Positions 32,501-44,345 of a stretch of 64,000 nt of DNA are shown in pieces (the stretch's first letter is position 1; each line of letters begins with the position of its first letter). The DNA comes from Syngnathus acus. Its lineage: Eukaryota > Chordata > Actinopteri > Syngnathiformes > Syngnathidae. The translations under genes and the position numbers were made by a program. The stretch is taken from the NCBI RefSeq assembly GCF_901709675.1, contig NC_051106.1, forward strand, positions 7,762,001-7,826,000. Reading direction: 5' to 3'. The notes beneath the pieces were generated by a model that saw nothing but the letters and a program-made list of their open reading frames with translations, did not search any database and was not told where the DNA came from.

Positions 32501-35500
32501 TACAGGAGCGATAATCCTTCAATTAACCAATATTCATACACATACAGATAGCTAACATAACATTTATTTTTTGGTTGCCCTCCAGCCAGTAGATGGGGCT
32601 AAAGTGCAGCAGTGTGTGTCAGCAAGAACTTTGTTCACGACTTCAAATCTTATGAAGCCAAAGTTCGAGTGATATCAGTGAGTACAGGAATGAAAACTAG
32701 CACCGATAGGGTGACTATTTTGTCGATAAAATATAAAGTTACAACAATTTTATTTTTTTTAATCTACCTTTTGTTTATCCAGGTAGCTACGAGTAACAGC
32801 AAAACACATCCCGCATGTCTTTATCAGCTGGATATCCCGAAATTGCACTGGCAGTTACAAAGCCTCAAGGGATGCACAATCACACCGAAGCGCACGCCGT
32901 CACATCACTTCCCCGCAGTAGTCGAACAAACATTCTCGTAGAGGCTGTGCTGAATATGTGGGGGCTCACAGAGTGACAAGCGGGTTGCAAACAAAAGGTG
33001 GTGGAATACGGCAAAGGCAGAGAGGAAGGGGGGAAACGCTCCCTCTGTAGCTCAAACGCCCCTCTGTTGTTTTTTTTGATCCGCCTTGGCTTCAAAGCGC
33101 CAAAGTCTGGTTTTTATTCCTGGCAGCAGTCGAAGCACAAGTCCCTCGCTTGCCTTATCGCACATCTCCAGAAAGAAAGCGCGGCCTCCCTCGCAACAGC
33201 CACCTTTTGACAAATTAGATTCCCGTACTGATTGATGCCGAACCAACGGCTCGAACAACGAGGAGACAGAAGAAGGGCGGGCTTTGCGAACCAGACAGTT
33301 GGGGGAACTCAAACAGAAGCCACATCGAGATAAATGACGGCAAAAGCAATTAAAGACCTCCGTGATATTTGCCTCTTTCATCTGGCAAAACAAAATCAAA
33401 ATCAACCAGGCATCGTCGTATTTTATCGACATTGCAAGATCACAGACGCAATTTGTTGGCCCCTCGCGATAAGATTTATTGAAGCTCACGTGCGTGTAAT
33501 TAGAAATTATCGAAATGTACGGTCCCCGTAGTCCAAATATCGCTGCTGAGTCAATATCTATCGAGACGCACGCAAAATGAGCAGAAAAAGGCTTGGCGAG
33601 TGGATGGACTACTAATGAATTGAAAACACAATGTTGCTAACGCAAACTGTCCATAATCGGCGACCAAATTCCGAGCCAAACTAATTACAAGCAAAGGTCA
33701 ACAATCAAACGAGAAACACCGGACACGCACAGATTTAAGTATTACTGGTTGGTCGAAAGTGAAGTTAATTGAAGTCGACTTTGCTTCCGCACTCAGACAT
33801 ATTTGCCACTTAGCAAGAAATGAGAGAACATGATGAGCAACGCTAGCTAGCTTGTCTTTTATTGACAATCACAAGTTTGTTCTAGTGCTGCGAATTTTAA
33901 AACACAGCGATGAATCATGTTGGTGGAAATGGAGTAAAAATCCATTTCAAATGGGAACGTCTCCAAACAAAATGGAGCCACATAAAAATACTTTAATAGT
34001 CTCCTTTTGGGCGTCTTTACTACACCACTAAATGAAGGCCAATGCTAAGGCTAGGTTAGCCTCACTAAGATCTGTTTTTGTTTGGTTCGTTAGAGCTGTG
34101 GAGGAGTGGGCAATAAGATGCCTTGTAAACAAATATGACAGGTTTGATCGCCGCCTGTCCAGTATTTCAAGAGGAAAAAAAAAAAAGTCTCACATTGTGA
34201 TGACATCATAATAATAACATACCAAATGCCCAGTGATGCAGGGCTCAGACCTCCACAGAATAATTTGCAGACACCGGCGGGCGAGTGTGGCGCTTTATGA
34301 AAAGGAATGTCTCCGTGATGGGCTGATGATATAATGATGCATCATCATCCAACACGGAGCATTTTTAACCTGTTTAAAATGCAGCAACAAGAGCCGCTTT
34401 GCCACCCACCAGCCGTCTCCTGTCGCCGCCTCTGCCTGGAAAAGCGTTTCACGCGCTGTCTCTTCAACGATGCCTCGGACACCCCTCCACCGTCACACTC
34501 TTGGCTCTGGCTCCCACTTTTACAGAAAAGCAAATCCCACAAAAGCTCGCTCGTTCAAAAAAGTGCTGCGCTACACTTTGCAAGTCACTTGGCACCTTTG
34601 CAGGATTTCGATGAAAAGAGCCTGGCTCCTGCATAAACGCGCTTATTGAATAGGTAGATTGCTTACAGGGAATGTGACAGCGTGTAAACAATTTAAAAAA
34701 AGCCATCTTTCTAGGATGGTGTTTCATGTACGTACTGCCTCAAAAAAAAAACATGGCCAACAAAAATACTGATGTCCTCGTCAAAAACAAGGAAGAGATG
34801 GTATTCCTATCACATTGTAAGCTACTAATGTAATAAATAACAAATCAAATTTAGCAAGATAGCTCCAACCAAAAGACAAAAAAATTAAAGTATAAATATT
34901 ACTACTTTCGACATGTTTTTTCCATGAAATCTCGCTGCGGCAAGACACTCGTCCCGCTCCAATCCAGGTGAAATTGCACTCCGGCAACGACTCATTTACA
35001 TTTGCGGCCCTCCCGGCGGTATGTCGTGGCGCCAATTAGACGGCAAATAAGCAGACGCCCGGAGAGACGGCGGCGTTGTTAGAAGGTGGCAAAAAGAAAA
35101 AAAGGATCTGAATCTTTCAAAAGTCCAGTGAAAGCCATTTTCTCGTGCTGGAGTCATCAGGGCCTTCTGCTGTGAGATCAGCTTTGCATGGTGATGAGTG
35201 CGACGGGGCGGCGTTTGAGTGTTGACATGTAAAGCGCAGCGACGACGAAATAATGAATGCATTCGGGGTCCCGCGTTCAAACGCCACAAACTGTTTACTC
35301 TTCCGGCAGACGGCGTTCCCTCTCAGATGTTCTCAATTCCTCGTACAAGTGGCTGAGCAGGTGCTCGTGACTGATTTGCGCGCAATCTCATTTTGGCCGA
35401 GATGGTTAAAGTACATACTCGTGATGTACTAGAGAAGTACGGAGTACTCAGTTGGGTAATTTTAAAAAAAGTACAATGTAAATAATCATTTGGTTTCAGA

Positions 35501-36385
35501 AGAATTGGGTATTTCTTGCTTCCATTTGAATCATAGTTTAAGAAAAAAACACTTTTAATGAAATTGTATTAAAGTACTAGATAGCCCCTCCCCTTCCTGT
35601 TTCTCCAGAAGCCCCGCCCCCTTCCCTCAGCATTTGCCTTTATGGGTGAGCCGGTTCAGTTCTCACTCACAAACCTCATATTTATGACAGGATGGGCGTG
35701 CCAAAAGGACATTGGACTTTCTCTTCGGTTATCAATGTTTCCCTCGTGATTGATAGCCTTTATTGTAAGTATTTATTGAAAGGAGGGGGAACGGGATAAT
35801 TAGAAAAGGTCTGCGAGGGGGAGAAAAGTGCCGACCCAGTGGGAATTCCGCAGAAAGAAACGCATGAGGTGATGAAGTTGGCGAATCCCCTCTTAATTTT
35901 GTGTCATTGAACAAAGGGGAGGCTGAAATGAATAATCACACGTAATGGCATACTGATGATATGATCGCTTACACAATGAGGGAAAGGATGGACGCCATTT
36001 TGTATTTTACAAAACAATAGTTTGACACGACCTCCCAAAGTAGTTTCACTGCTTTACCGATGGAGAATCTCTGAAACGCAGACCACATTTCAACTCGCCG
36101 TCCCGCATTTATTATCGCGGCAGCGTGCCGCACATACATCATTCTCCGGCAATTTACCGACATGAGTAGCGAGTCATGAGTATTAATGACGGAAACATAA
36201 AATGAGAGTAATGCAGTTGTCACGGCCGACTCACCGAGCGTTGATTGATGTTTACGAGGCTCCCCCGTTTGTCGCGTGGAACTGAGAAAAGAATATTAGG
36301 CATATTTGCACACGTACTGCGAGAAAAACAATTCCCCTTTTGCAATTTTTCTTACAGAATATTGAGGGGCAATTTGGTGATGGTT

Positions 36386-36452
36386 GAACTCATTCACTAC
36401 CATGGACGGTTATAGACGTCAAAGATTAACTGGATTGGGAGTGAATGAGTTC
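36386..36452. repeat. Short fold-back repeat (MITE-like), 67 bp
   Basis: The ends are perfect 12-bp inverted repeats, GAACTCATTCAC at 36386-36397 and GTGAATGAGTTC at 36441-36452. The interior has 'ggacggttatagacgtca', resembling a dispersed fish element with CACTGCCATTGACGGCTAT. A partial relative lies at 54822-54856 on the minus strand. Confidence 0.7.
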
Positions 36453-39400
36453 ATGATATCTCAGTATGATGCAGGCTAGTTCCAAATTCCAACCGCAGTA
36501 ATATTTGAACAAGTCATGAAAGTCTTTCTATCAACGACATCACAGAAGGTTAGCTAGCAGTTAGCTAGCCGTCATGTAACGTCACAACCGTTTGGAAAAT
36601 TGCCCTCCTCAGATAACGCAGCTTTAACACGCTTCTTCTGATTGACTTTGACAAACATTCCAAATGTTAAGCCGAAACCTAATTAAAACCCCGCATTTAT
36701 TTCAATGTCACTTTTATTCAAACTTCATAGAGAATTAATAGGACGAGCTTTCTCAAGTTTTCTTTCTTCTGTTTTATCAAGAGTGCTTTTTTCTGGAGAA
36801 GCTCTTTGTCTCGTATTTCTTACCTCGGTTTTCCCGGAATTGGTTATAAAATATGTTTTGTCACAACAATAGACGAAAGAGCTTCAACAGCAAATTGCCA
36901 GATGCTTTGACGTTTGGGGTTTTTTTGGCACAAAATGAACATTGCTCCAAACCGCTACGCATACACGCACACACATGTGTGACATGTGACCAATAAATGT
37001 GATACACTCAGAGCACAGTGTATGTATCCAGGGCAGGTTATGGATTTTCCTGACATTTAATGAAGCGTTTTCGAGCAGAGACCTGCCAACCTTCTGTATA
37101 ATTACTCACACTGTACATTACAGGAATGTGACATTTTTTGTTAGTTCATAAATTGAGCATACTCTTTATTTTCTTCAAAGAAAAAATAGGATTACTGGAC
37201 TTTGATCGAACCTCAGCACCCTCCATCATGTGCAAAATGTCAAACATAAAGCTGCTAATCACGTTATGCACTGAAGTTTCCTCAGTGGAAATGAAGAGGT
37301 CCATTTTTGTCATCAACGGAGGCATTTTGATTATTTCCCGATTGCTTTAATGAAAAAGTCAAGCTTCTTGCTGTTTAATAATGTGATCTTTTACAGACGG
37401 TAGACACACACACAATGCTAAAAATAGAACACCGTCTGGGCACCTTCCTTTTGTCACTGCATCAGAAAAGAAAATATATCATTTGGTTTTGGAGCAGCAA
37501 GGTTACAATAGTGACGGATGACAAACACCGATTGTCATTTCACAGGTTTTACAACTATATTTATTGTTGTAGCGTTTAAAAAAGTAAGATTATCGAAGTT
37601 GCGAGGATTTTTGCGCGGGTAAAATAAATAAATAAATAGACAAAGAATTAAATACGTAAAAATAAATGAATAAATAAATATATATGACAGGTTCAACACA
37701 AGGTTGCCTGGGTTAAAATGATGTTACTCACCCTAAAATTGTAAAGCGGTTGAAATAAATATGATGACGATAGAAATGCAAATAAAATCAAACTTTTCCA
37801 CAAAAAAAAAAAAAAAAAAAAAAATCAACTGTTGGCAGCCACGATCTCTCGGTCACGATCCCGCCAGCATTTCTCAAGTGTCACCCGACACGAACCGTCT
37901 CCGCCATCATCTCTAGCAGCCCTGTCAGCCCACGGTAGACGGTCACGGCAAATTGGTAGAAATGAGTCGTGCGACAGGCAGCCAATTTTCTTTTTTGCGC
38001 AAGAGCTTTTCTGGAAAATGTCGGCGTGATGATACACCTGACCCAAGCGTGGGGCTGCAAAGTGGGCGAGATGGCTCCAAATAGATTGTCATTCATTTAA
38101 CCAGACGAGAAGGGAGCGGAGACTAAAGAAGGACACCTTTAACCACAACCTCAGGCATTTCAGTCTGTGTGTGCGTGGCAAAAAAAATTAAAGTGCTTTT
38201 TACTTGGCATGCATTTTACTTGGCGTGTTTACTTGTCAGTGGGGGATGAAGAGTTTTAAAATGCGGCAAAGAAATGAATCGGTGCAGGGATATTTTCTCT
38301 TCTTTAATTTGACGATTGTATAAACAGGTTTACTCTGAAGCCTTTTTTTTTTTTCCATTCTAATAATAATGGCTTGTAAATTCAATTCAATCTCCAAATT
38401 GCTAGAGTAGAACTTTCTGAGCCCGGAGGCTTGACGAGTCGACCTTTGAATGGAGCATATTGTACGGCTTGGTTCAAACAGATGGGATTTCACATCAGCG
38501 CAGAGTTATGACCCGACTCGACTCAAATGATAAGATGATTAAATATCTAATTCACTTTAGATCATTAACTTTAATCTGCTTATACTTAGGAGGCAGAGGA
38601 GGATAGCAGAGGGGGTGGAACGGGGATTCCAGGATTTCGTCTTTTATCATCCATTGCGATATTTTTTTTTAATTGATTGAGTCAAAATGGAGAGATATCC
38701 TTTATGACGTTTTTTCTGTCCGTCTGCTTCTGGTTTTGTTGTGTTCCCAAAAAAAAAAAACATTCTTGAATGGAGACCACACTTATGTGAACTATCACAA
38801 ACACATTTCTGAAAATAAACGCCGCAAAGATAAATGCTTACTGGATCTATTTGGTTGTTTTTGTGTGGCCCAAGAAAATCAAACGGAAGAAACTTTCTTG
38901 GGTAATCTCGAAACTTGCTCAGGTAGATACAAATCGAATTATGGATTTCATATAAAAAACACATCCGAGTGGATGTATCTCGAGAAAAATGACTGAGCAG
39001 GAGCGTAAAAGTTGCTGACAAAACGATACATTAAGGAGATAGATTAGTCACGTACGGCAATCCATCAGTCTAAGTGGCCTGAGAACACAACGCAAAAAAG
39101 TTTTTTGTCGTCTCCTTTTCTGGCTGAACATTAATTTTTTTTAAAAATGTCTAATGATTATTATTTTTGTTGTCACCGTTTGTGTCCAATATAAAAACGT
39201 CTAATATGAACATTCATTTCTTAGTTCTTGAAAACAATTGTGGCCAACTGCTGAAGTTGAAACGTACACTTCTCCAAGGTTACCTTGGAATAAATCCCAG
39301 AGGTGGGGGAAAAACATGTTTAAGATACATCCTATCTGGTCTCAGGTGTAACACGAGGCTACTGTCATGCTTCTATCCGCTAATGGCAAGGTGGCCGTCG

Positions 39401-40046
39401 TCGAGCCAGCTCCCAAAGCTATCAATGGAACAATATTGTATTTTCCAACGAGTCACGTCAATAAGCTACATGAAGCGGAAGTTGAGCCAGAGGGCAGAAA
39501 AGGGTGGCGGGATGAAACAAGAAGCTGAAAATCCCAGGCCAGAGCCACAACAGAGCCGTAATTATGAGGTCTTCTTGGACTGTCGGGCGCGGACGTCTCA
39601 GCGGCAGAAGCAGATGCCTCCAGGCTTCCCGTGAATGGCAAGTGAAAATAAAAACAGAGGACAGGCAAGAAAGAGAATGCGAGGTTACTACCATTAGCCC
39701 GTCTTGGCCGTGCAAGGAGCGGCGAGCTCCGATTGCACGCTGTTCAAACAAAGAGCTTTGGTTATTCGAGTCCGCTTGCGTTTGTTGCGGCTTGCGCTTC
39801 CCCAGGCAAATGCCGACGAAGAAAATTGATACGGAGCACACTACATAATGCCACGTTGCATTTATCACATTTATTTGACTACTTCAGATTTCTAAAACAA
39901 CATACATATATTTATACTTTTTTTTTTTTTTTACAACATATTTTATTTATTTGTAATGTGGCTGCGGTAAATAAGCACTTGCAAAACACTCCATGTTACT
40001 ACTGCTGTCTTTAAAAAAATAAAAATAAAAAATACAAAAATAAAAA

Positions 40047-40049
<3 letters not shown>

Positions 40050-40078
<29 letters not shown>
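40050..40078. repeat. (AT)n microsatellite
   Basis: A pure AT run of about 29 bp inside a wider A/T-rich tract at 40012-40120. Confidence 0.95.
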
Positions 40079-40082
<4 letters not shown>

Positions 40083-41518
40083 TTCTTTTATTTTATATAT
40101 ATACATACATATATACATATTACTTGTCTTGGTTTCTATTCCTCACTTGAAAACACCAAAAAGTCCATTTGCCATTATACTCTAATCCTCTTGAAAAAGT
40201 CATTTTTGCATACTTATGGCCTCTTTAGTCGCTCTCTACACAGGTATTTGCTAGTTGTTCTCCCTCTATGATGTTTGAATGCCAATTTTACATCCCAAAC
40301 ATTCTTCCAACATATTCATCAAGCCGGCGTAATCCCCACAAATCAATCGCGTCCAAGCAGCCCCGCCAACAGTAAACAGCAGCAGCATTTTAAATATACA
40401 GTCCCACCTTCATCATTAGCAACACACCATAATCCAATTCCCCGACGGCCGATGGCTGTTTAATCCCTCTTGTCTGCGTGAGAGAGAATTAAATGCAAAA
40501 GCCGGCACGCCCGATATAAACATATGTCCTCCGGCAGGAACAAGTTCAAAGGTCACGTTGTCACAAGAAAAACAACCAGGCAGGAGGGGGGAAAGTACAG
40601 CAACACGGAGGAATGTTCCGGGCAACGTTACACAAATGCAACGAGGGAGGAGGGGAGGGGTCGACCCCGAGGGGATGATTTTGCAATGAACTTTGCTGCG
40701 AACAGTTCAAATGCAACATGATAGACGGGTGAAAAAGTTAAAAAGTCCCAAATGGAATGAATCGCTTCCACTTGGATAAAAAAACAAAGTTCGGGGGGGG
40801 GGGGTAGAACGCAGATCACATAAATTCAGAATTGACTGTGGAATGTCGGATATACATGGCGCCCCCCCCTCCCCACCTCTAAGCTCATCCAAAGAAAATA
40901 TTGACGTCTGAAACGGCAGCGAGGGCTTGTGGGAATTTCATTTTTGGGGGGGACTGATGAAAACAGATTGCTAATTCTTTTGACGTAAGCGTCGTGTGTT
41001 TACGGGGAACAAACAAAGGAACGCGGTGCCGCCGAGGAGCTTCCAAGCAGTCACGCCGACGGCAGCAAGAAAACGGTTGCGTGCGCTGAATACTTCACGT
41101 CTATTTTGGTAATCATTAAAAATAGGTGCGGTTTGTTTATACTCACATTTTCTTATTAAATGTGGACTAGCGTGGTTTTTGCTGCACACTTCACGTTCAT
41201 GCTGACAATTCTGGCCGCCGTTCACATTCACTTCTATACTGAATCAGCATGAAAAAATAGAATAATTCTGCTTTCAGGTAAAATGTCAGGATGAACCCAA
41301 ATTGCATCATAATCCTTCCAGAGGAACTTAATTTGACCTTCGACGGTTCAATGTATTTTTTGCACAAGTCGCTGCTTTCACACTAAACATTAAACTTTCT
41401 GACTCCTCCAGTCTCTGTTGCAACCTGCTCAATGCATTCAAAAAAATATTATGCAAAAATTCTTCATCCTCCGCATAGAACATCTGATATTACTGTTGTA
41501 CTATGCGTTTGTGTTATA

Positions 41519-41537
41519 CTGCCCTCAGGTGGCCAAA
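41519..41537 (-). promoter_or_regulatory. CTCF-like motif
   Basis: The minus strand reads TTTGGCCACCTGAGGGCAG, matching the CTCF pattern GGCCACCAGAGGGCAG except for one core base. It lies about 2.3 kb upstream of the hs6st1 start codon. Sequence match only. Confidence 0.42.
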
Positions 41538-41689
41538 GCATACACAACAGGAGGAGCAGCACAATACCCAATGAATTAAAGTAAGACAAAAAATTTGGAG
41601 GAAAAAAAATACATTGTTATGTCATTATGATACATTTTTAGAAAGTACAACAGATTTTTTTTAAATACCTTACTAATAGTTTTTTGGAA

Positions 41690-41748
41690 GGGGCTGGAAC
41701 GAATTAATGACATTTCCATTCATTTCAGTGGGGAAATATGATTTGAGA
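41690..41748 (-). repeat. Short interspersed repeat, copy B
   Basis: In reverse orientation it carries the same arrangement as copy A near 10250: 'gaattaatgacatttcc' then 'attcatttcagtgggga'. Diverged, ends unclear. Confidence 0.6.
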
Positions 41749-42680
41749 TAGCTACACATATGCTGACTTGTTCCTCCACCACTGTGCTCTAGTAGACGGC
41801 AAATGAGTACAGATGGCTTCAGCGGTTGCAGCCAAGCGCTTCCTTTTGCCTCAATTGCTTCAAGACGCAATTAATCAATTCCACGCCATCAAATTAATCT
41901 ACTAATCGATGATCACGCTTAACCCTCATTAAAAAAAAAAAAAAAAACACTCGTTGGAAAGAGAGTGTGTGTAAATATAGCAAGAAGATACTAAGCAGCC
42001 CAAAGCCGCCGCAAACCGGATGAAAAACATCATTATGCAGAGGCAATAATAAAGTGCTACGATTGATACACTAACTGGCGTTTCTCTATAGCGGAGCCAG
42101 AGGGGGGCGGAGCATCCTGTGACATTCGTCTTCTTTAAGCAACGCGCCTCATTATGGCTCCACACGTGCTGCCGAACAAAGCGTAAACACGAGCACACAA
42201 AAACAAACTCCCACACGCTTAATATTCCCAGCCTTGCCAACACGCCGAAAAATCTTCAGCGACGCAGCTCGAAAATCATACACTGCACCTTTATTATCAG
42301 TTGGCACACATTCGGCCTTCATCTGATTGTCATGCCGCTATGGCTTTTTAATATATGCAAATAAACGGTTGATAAATAGCCGGCAAGCTTTAGGTGACTG
42401 TCAAGTCAACATTATCTGAGCATCGTGAGAAACATGTCAGGTGATGAAAGAGGGTGAGCGTGCATGTCGGATCGCTCAATAATGGGGCAAATTAAGGGAC
42501 TCGGCACCGACCTGTGAGGTGAACTGCAACGGGAAAGGTCACTGTGGTTTGGTCTGAGAGATGCCAGTCATTTAGGGAGTTTTTTTTTTTAGTGGGGTAT
42601 TTGGATTTCTGATTATATTATTAGACGACAGCCGCTGTGTATCGAATGATGTTGTAAACATGTTTTTATTAACTCAAGTA

Positions 42681-43293
42681 CCGTAATTTTCCATGTATAA
42701 TACGCCCCCATGTATAATACGCACCCTAAAAATGGCATGGCGATGCTGGAAAAAGCCTGTACCCATGTATAATACGCACCCAAATTTTGACTCCTACTTA
42801 AGTCCGTAAACGTAAAATTATTTCAGAAAAAAGATCATCTTTGGGAACAACCGGATGTTATTCTGCCAGTCAGTATCACTGCGCATGCGCTAGCAAACTC
42901 GATAGCGAAGAAATATGTGAGACTCTCAACGGGATCACCAATATTTGAGTGATGTTCCAGTTATTTATTATCTTTCTGTGTGTTCACAATTGTCATGGTG
43001 ATCTTTCTGGTGATTTCTTAACTAGGCTGGATGTATTTTTTTTGTTGGCGTTGATTTCTCCGACTGCCCAGAAAGGCACCACCGCGATCAGTTAGGTTAA
43101 AATGAAAAGAGAGGAAAGTGACGTGCGGATGCGCGATTGACAACAAACAAGAAGAAAGGTGATTTCAAGTTTTATTTCGAGGGAGATTTTCTTAAAAAAA
43201 AAAAAAAAAAATTGTACCCATGTATAATGCGCACCCCAGATTTTAGGACAATAAATTAGTTAAATTTTGCGCATTATACATGGAAAAAGACGG
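42681..43293. mobile_element. Non-autonomous DNA transposon with TIRs, TA-flanked, 613 bp
   Basis: The left end is CCGTAATTTTCCATGTATAA and the right end, read inverted, is CCGTCTTTTTCCATGTATAA; both are flanked by TA (42679-42680 and 43294-43295). The motif CATGTATAATACGCACCC recurs near 42709 and 42764, with a variant near 43219, so the ends carry internal copies. No transposase ORF was found. The TA duplication fits Tc1/mariner-like integration, but I could not assign a family. It lies about 550 bp upstream of the hs6st1 start codon. Confidence 0.85.
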
Positions 43294-43403
43294 TAATTAG
43301 TGTGTATTTCTAACAATGTGTTTTAATAGTTGAGGTCCATTGTATGTTGTTTGCGCGTGACTGGGGGTCCTTTTAAGCGTCTTTCCAGGTTGCGCACGTA
43401 AAA

Positions 43404-43427
43404 GGGGCGGGCTGCATGTGAGCCAAT
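43404..43427 (+). promoter_or_regulatory. Candidate hs6st1 promoter elements: GC box and CCAAT box
   Basis: GGGGCGGGC at 43404-43412 matches an Sp1/KLF-type GC box, and CCAAT lies at 43423-43427 in the direction of hs6st1. They sit 420-440 bp upstream of the start codon in a CpG-rich segment without a TATA box. The position fits a CpG-island promoter, but no start site can be assigned. Confidence 0.5.
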
Positions 43428-43433
43428 GAAATG

Positions 43434-43480
43434 GAGCGAGCGAGAGAAAGAGAGAGAGCGAGCGAGCGCGAGAGAGAGAG
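43434..43480 (+). repeat. Purine-rich GAGA/GAGC tract upstream of hs6st1
   Basis: An imperfect GA/GAGC repeat directly downstream of the CCAAT box. It is likely within the hs6st1 promoter or 5' untranslated region. Confidence 0.85.
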
Positions 43481-43775
43481 ATTGACAAAGCCAAGGGAGT
43501 CCTCGCTTCATCCGGGGACGACAGCTCCATGGTGATGCGGCGAGCCCGCTGTGTCGGACGGCGAAGCAAAGTAAAGTAAACCTGAGGAGGGTCGCTTGCC
43601 TGCCGGAGTAGGAGGAGGCTGGGGGTGGGCTCAGCTTTTTTTCCCCCCTCCCCTCTTGCAGGAGTTTACAATGCGTCTTTCACACGCACCACGCCGCGAA
43701 CGATGAGACAAGTTCGCCTCTGGGTTGCGAGCCGCTCTTGATTCACGGGGAACGGTCCTGGTAGCCGTGGCGGGC

Positions 43776-43814
43776 ATGAAGAAGCCGAGCGCCCCGCTCA
43801 CCGGGAAATGGTAG
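43776..43814 (+). other. Upstream ORF 1 in hs6st1 5' leader (12 codons)
   Basis: Reads MKKPSAPLTGKW then TAG, ending 31 bases before the hs6st1 start. It has G at -3 and A at +4. It counts as an upstream ORF only if transcription begins before 43776. Confidence 0.5.
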
Positions 43815-43876
43815 CGTACTGCGGGCACCGCAACTGGGCAGGAACATGGTGGAGAGGAGCAGCAAATTCTTGTTGA
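43808..43876 (+). other. Upstream ORF 2, overlapping the hs6st1 start codon out of frame
   Basis: The ATG at 43808 has G at -3 and G at +4, a good context. It opens a 22-codon frame that ends with TGA at 43874-43876, past the hs6st1 ATG at 43846. Ribosomes using it could not reinitiate at the main start without backtracking. Confidence 0.5.
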
Positions 43877-44345
43877 TCGTGGTCGGATCCGTGTGTTTTA
43901 TGCTGATTCTCTATCAGTACGTGGCGCCCGGGGTCATCAATTTCGGCTCGCCGCACGGCTATTTTGCCGAGGAGGACGAGGGGGACATCTTCCCCACGCC
44001 GGACCCCCACTACGTCAAGAAGTACTTCTTCCCTGTGCGAGACCTGGAGCGGACCGTCGACTTCCAAATCAAGGGGGAGGACGTGATCGTGTTCTTGCAT
44101 ATCCAAAAGACCGGCGGGACTACATTCGGCCGCCACCTGGTGCAGAATGTCCGCCTGGAGGTGCCGTGCGACTGCCGGCCGGGCCAGAAGAAGTGTACCT
44201 GCTACCGGCCCAATCGCAAGGAGACCTGGCTCTTCTCGCGCTTCTCCACCGGCTGGAGCTGCGGCTTGCACGCCGACTGGACCGAGCTTACGAACTGCGT
44301 GCCCGGGGTTCTCAACAAGAAGGAGAGCAAGCAAAAGAATTTGAG
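43846..44345 (+). CDS. hs6st1: hs6st1, heparan-sulfate 6-O-sulfotransferase 1, exon 1 (partial gene)
   Basis: A Golgi type II membrane enzyme that in the family transfers sulfate from PAPS to the 6-O position of glucosamine in heparan sulfate. The 166 complete codons are about 40% of the roughly 410-residue protein. They comprise a short cytosolic tail (1-7), a membrane anchor (8-26), a stem, then the sulfotransferase domain with the 5'-PAPS loop FLHIQKTGGTTFGRHLVQN (83-101), cysteine-rich CDCRPGQKKCTC (108-119) and ETWLFSRFSTGWSCGLHADW (126-145). QNVRLEVPCDCRPG and TNCVPGVL favour type 1 over types 2 and 3; 1a versus 1b was not resolved. ATG 43846 is the first in frame after a TGA at 43777-43779 and has A at -3 and G at +4. 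The exon ends inside an Arg codon at donor GTAAAC. Exon 2, starting near FYYITLLRDP, is beyond the window. Confidence 0.96.

Larger units (their letters stand above)
36453..41689. other. Intergenic, no gene seen
   Basis: Contains AAATA-type simple sequence at 37620-37682, poly-A at 37802-37824, T runs near 39918-39932, an AT microsatellite at 40050-40078, G runs near 40794-40803 and a CTCF-like motif at 41519-41537. No coding or RNA signal was recognised. Confidence 0.55.

Noticed and set aside
39167-39634. 155-residue plus-strand ORF
   Set aside because: No domain recognised and low-complexity C-terminus; length is within chance expectation.
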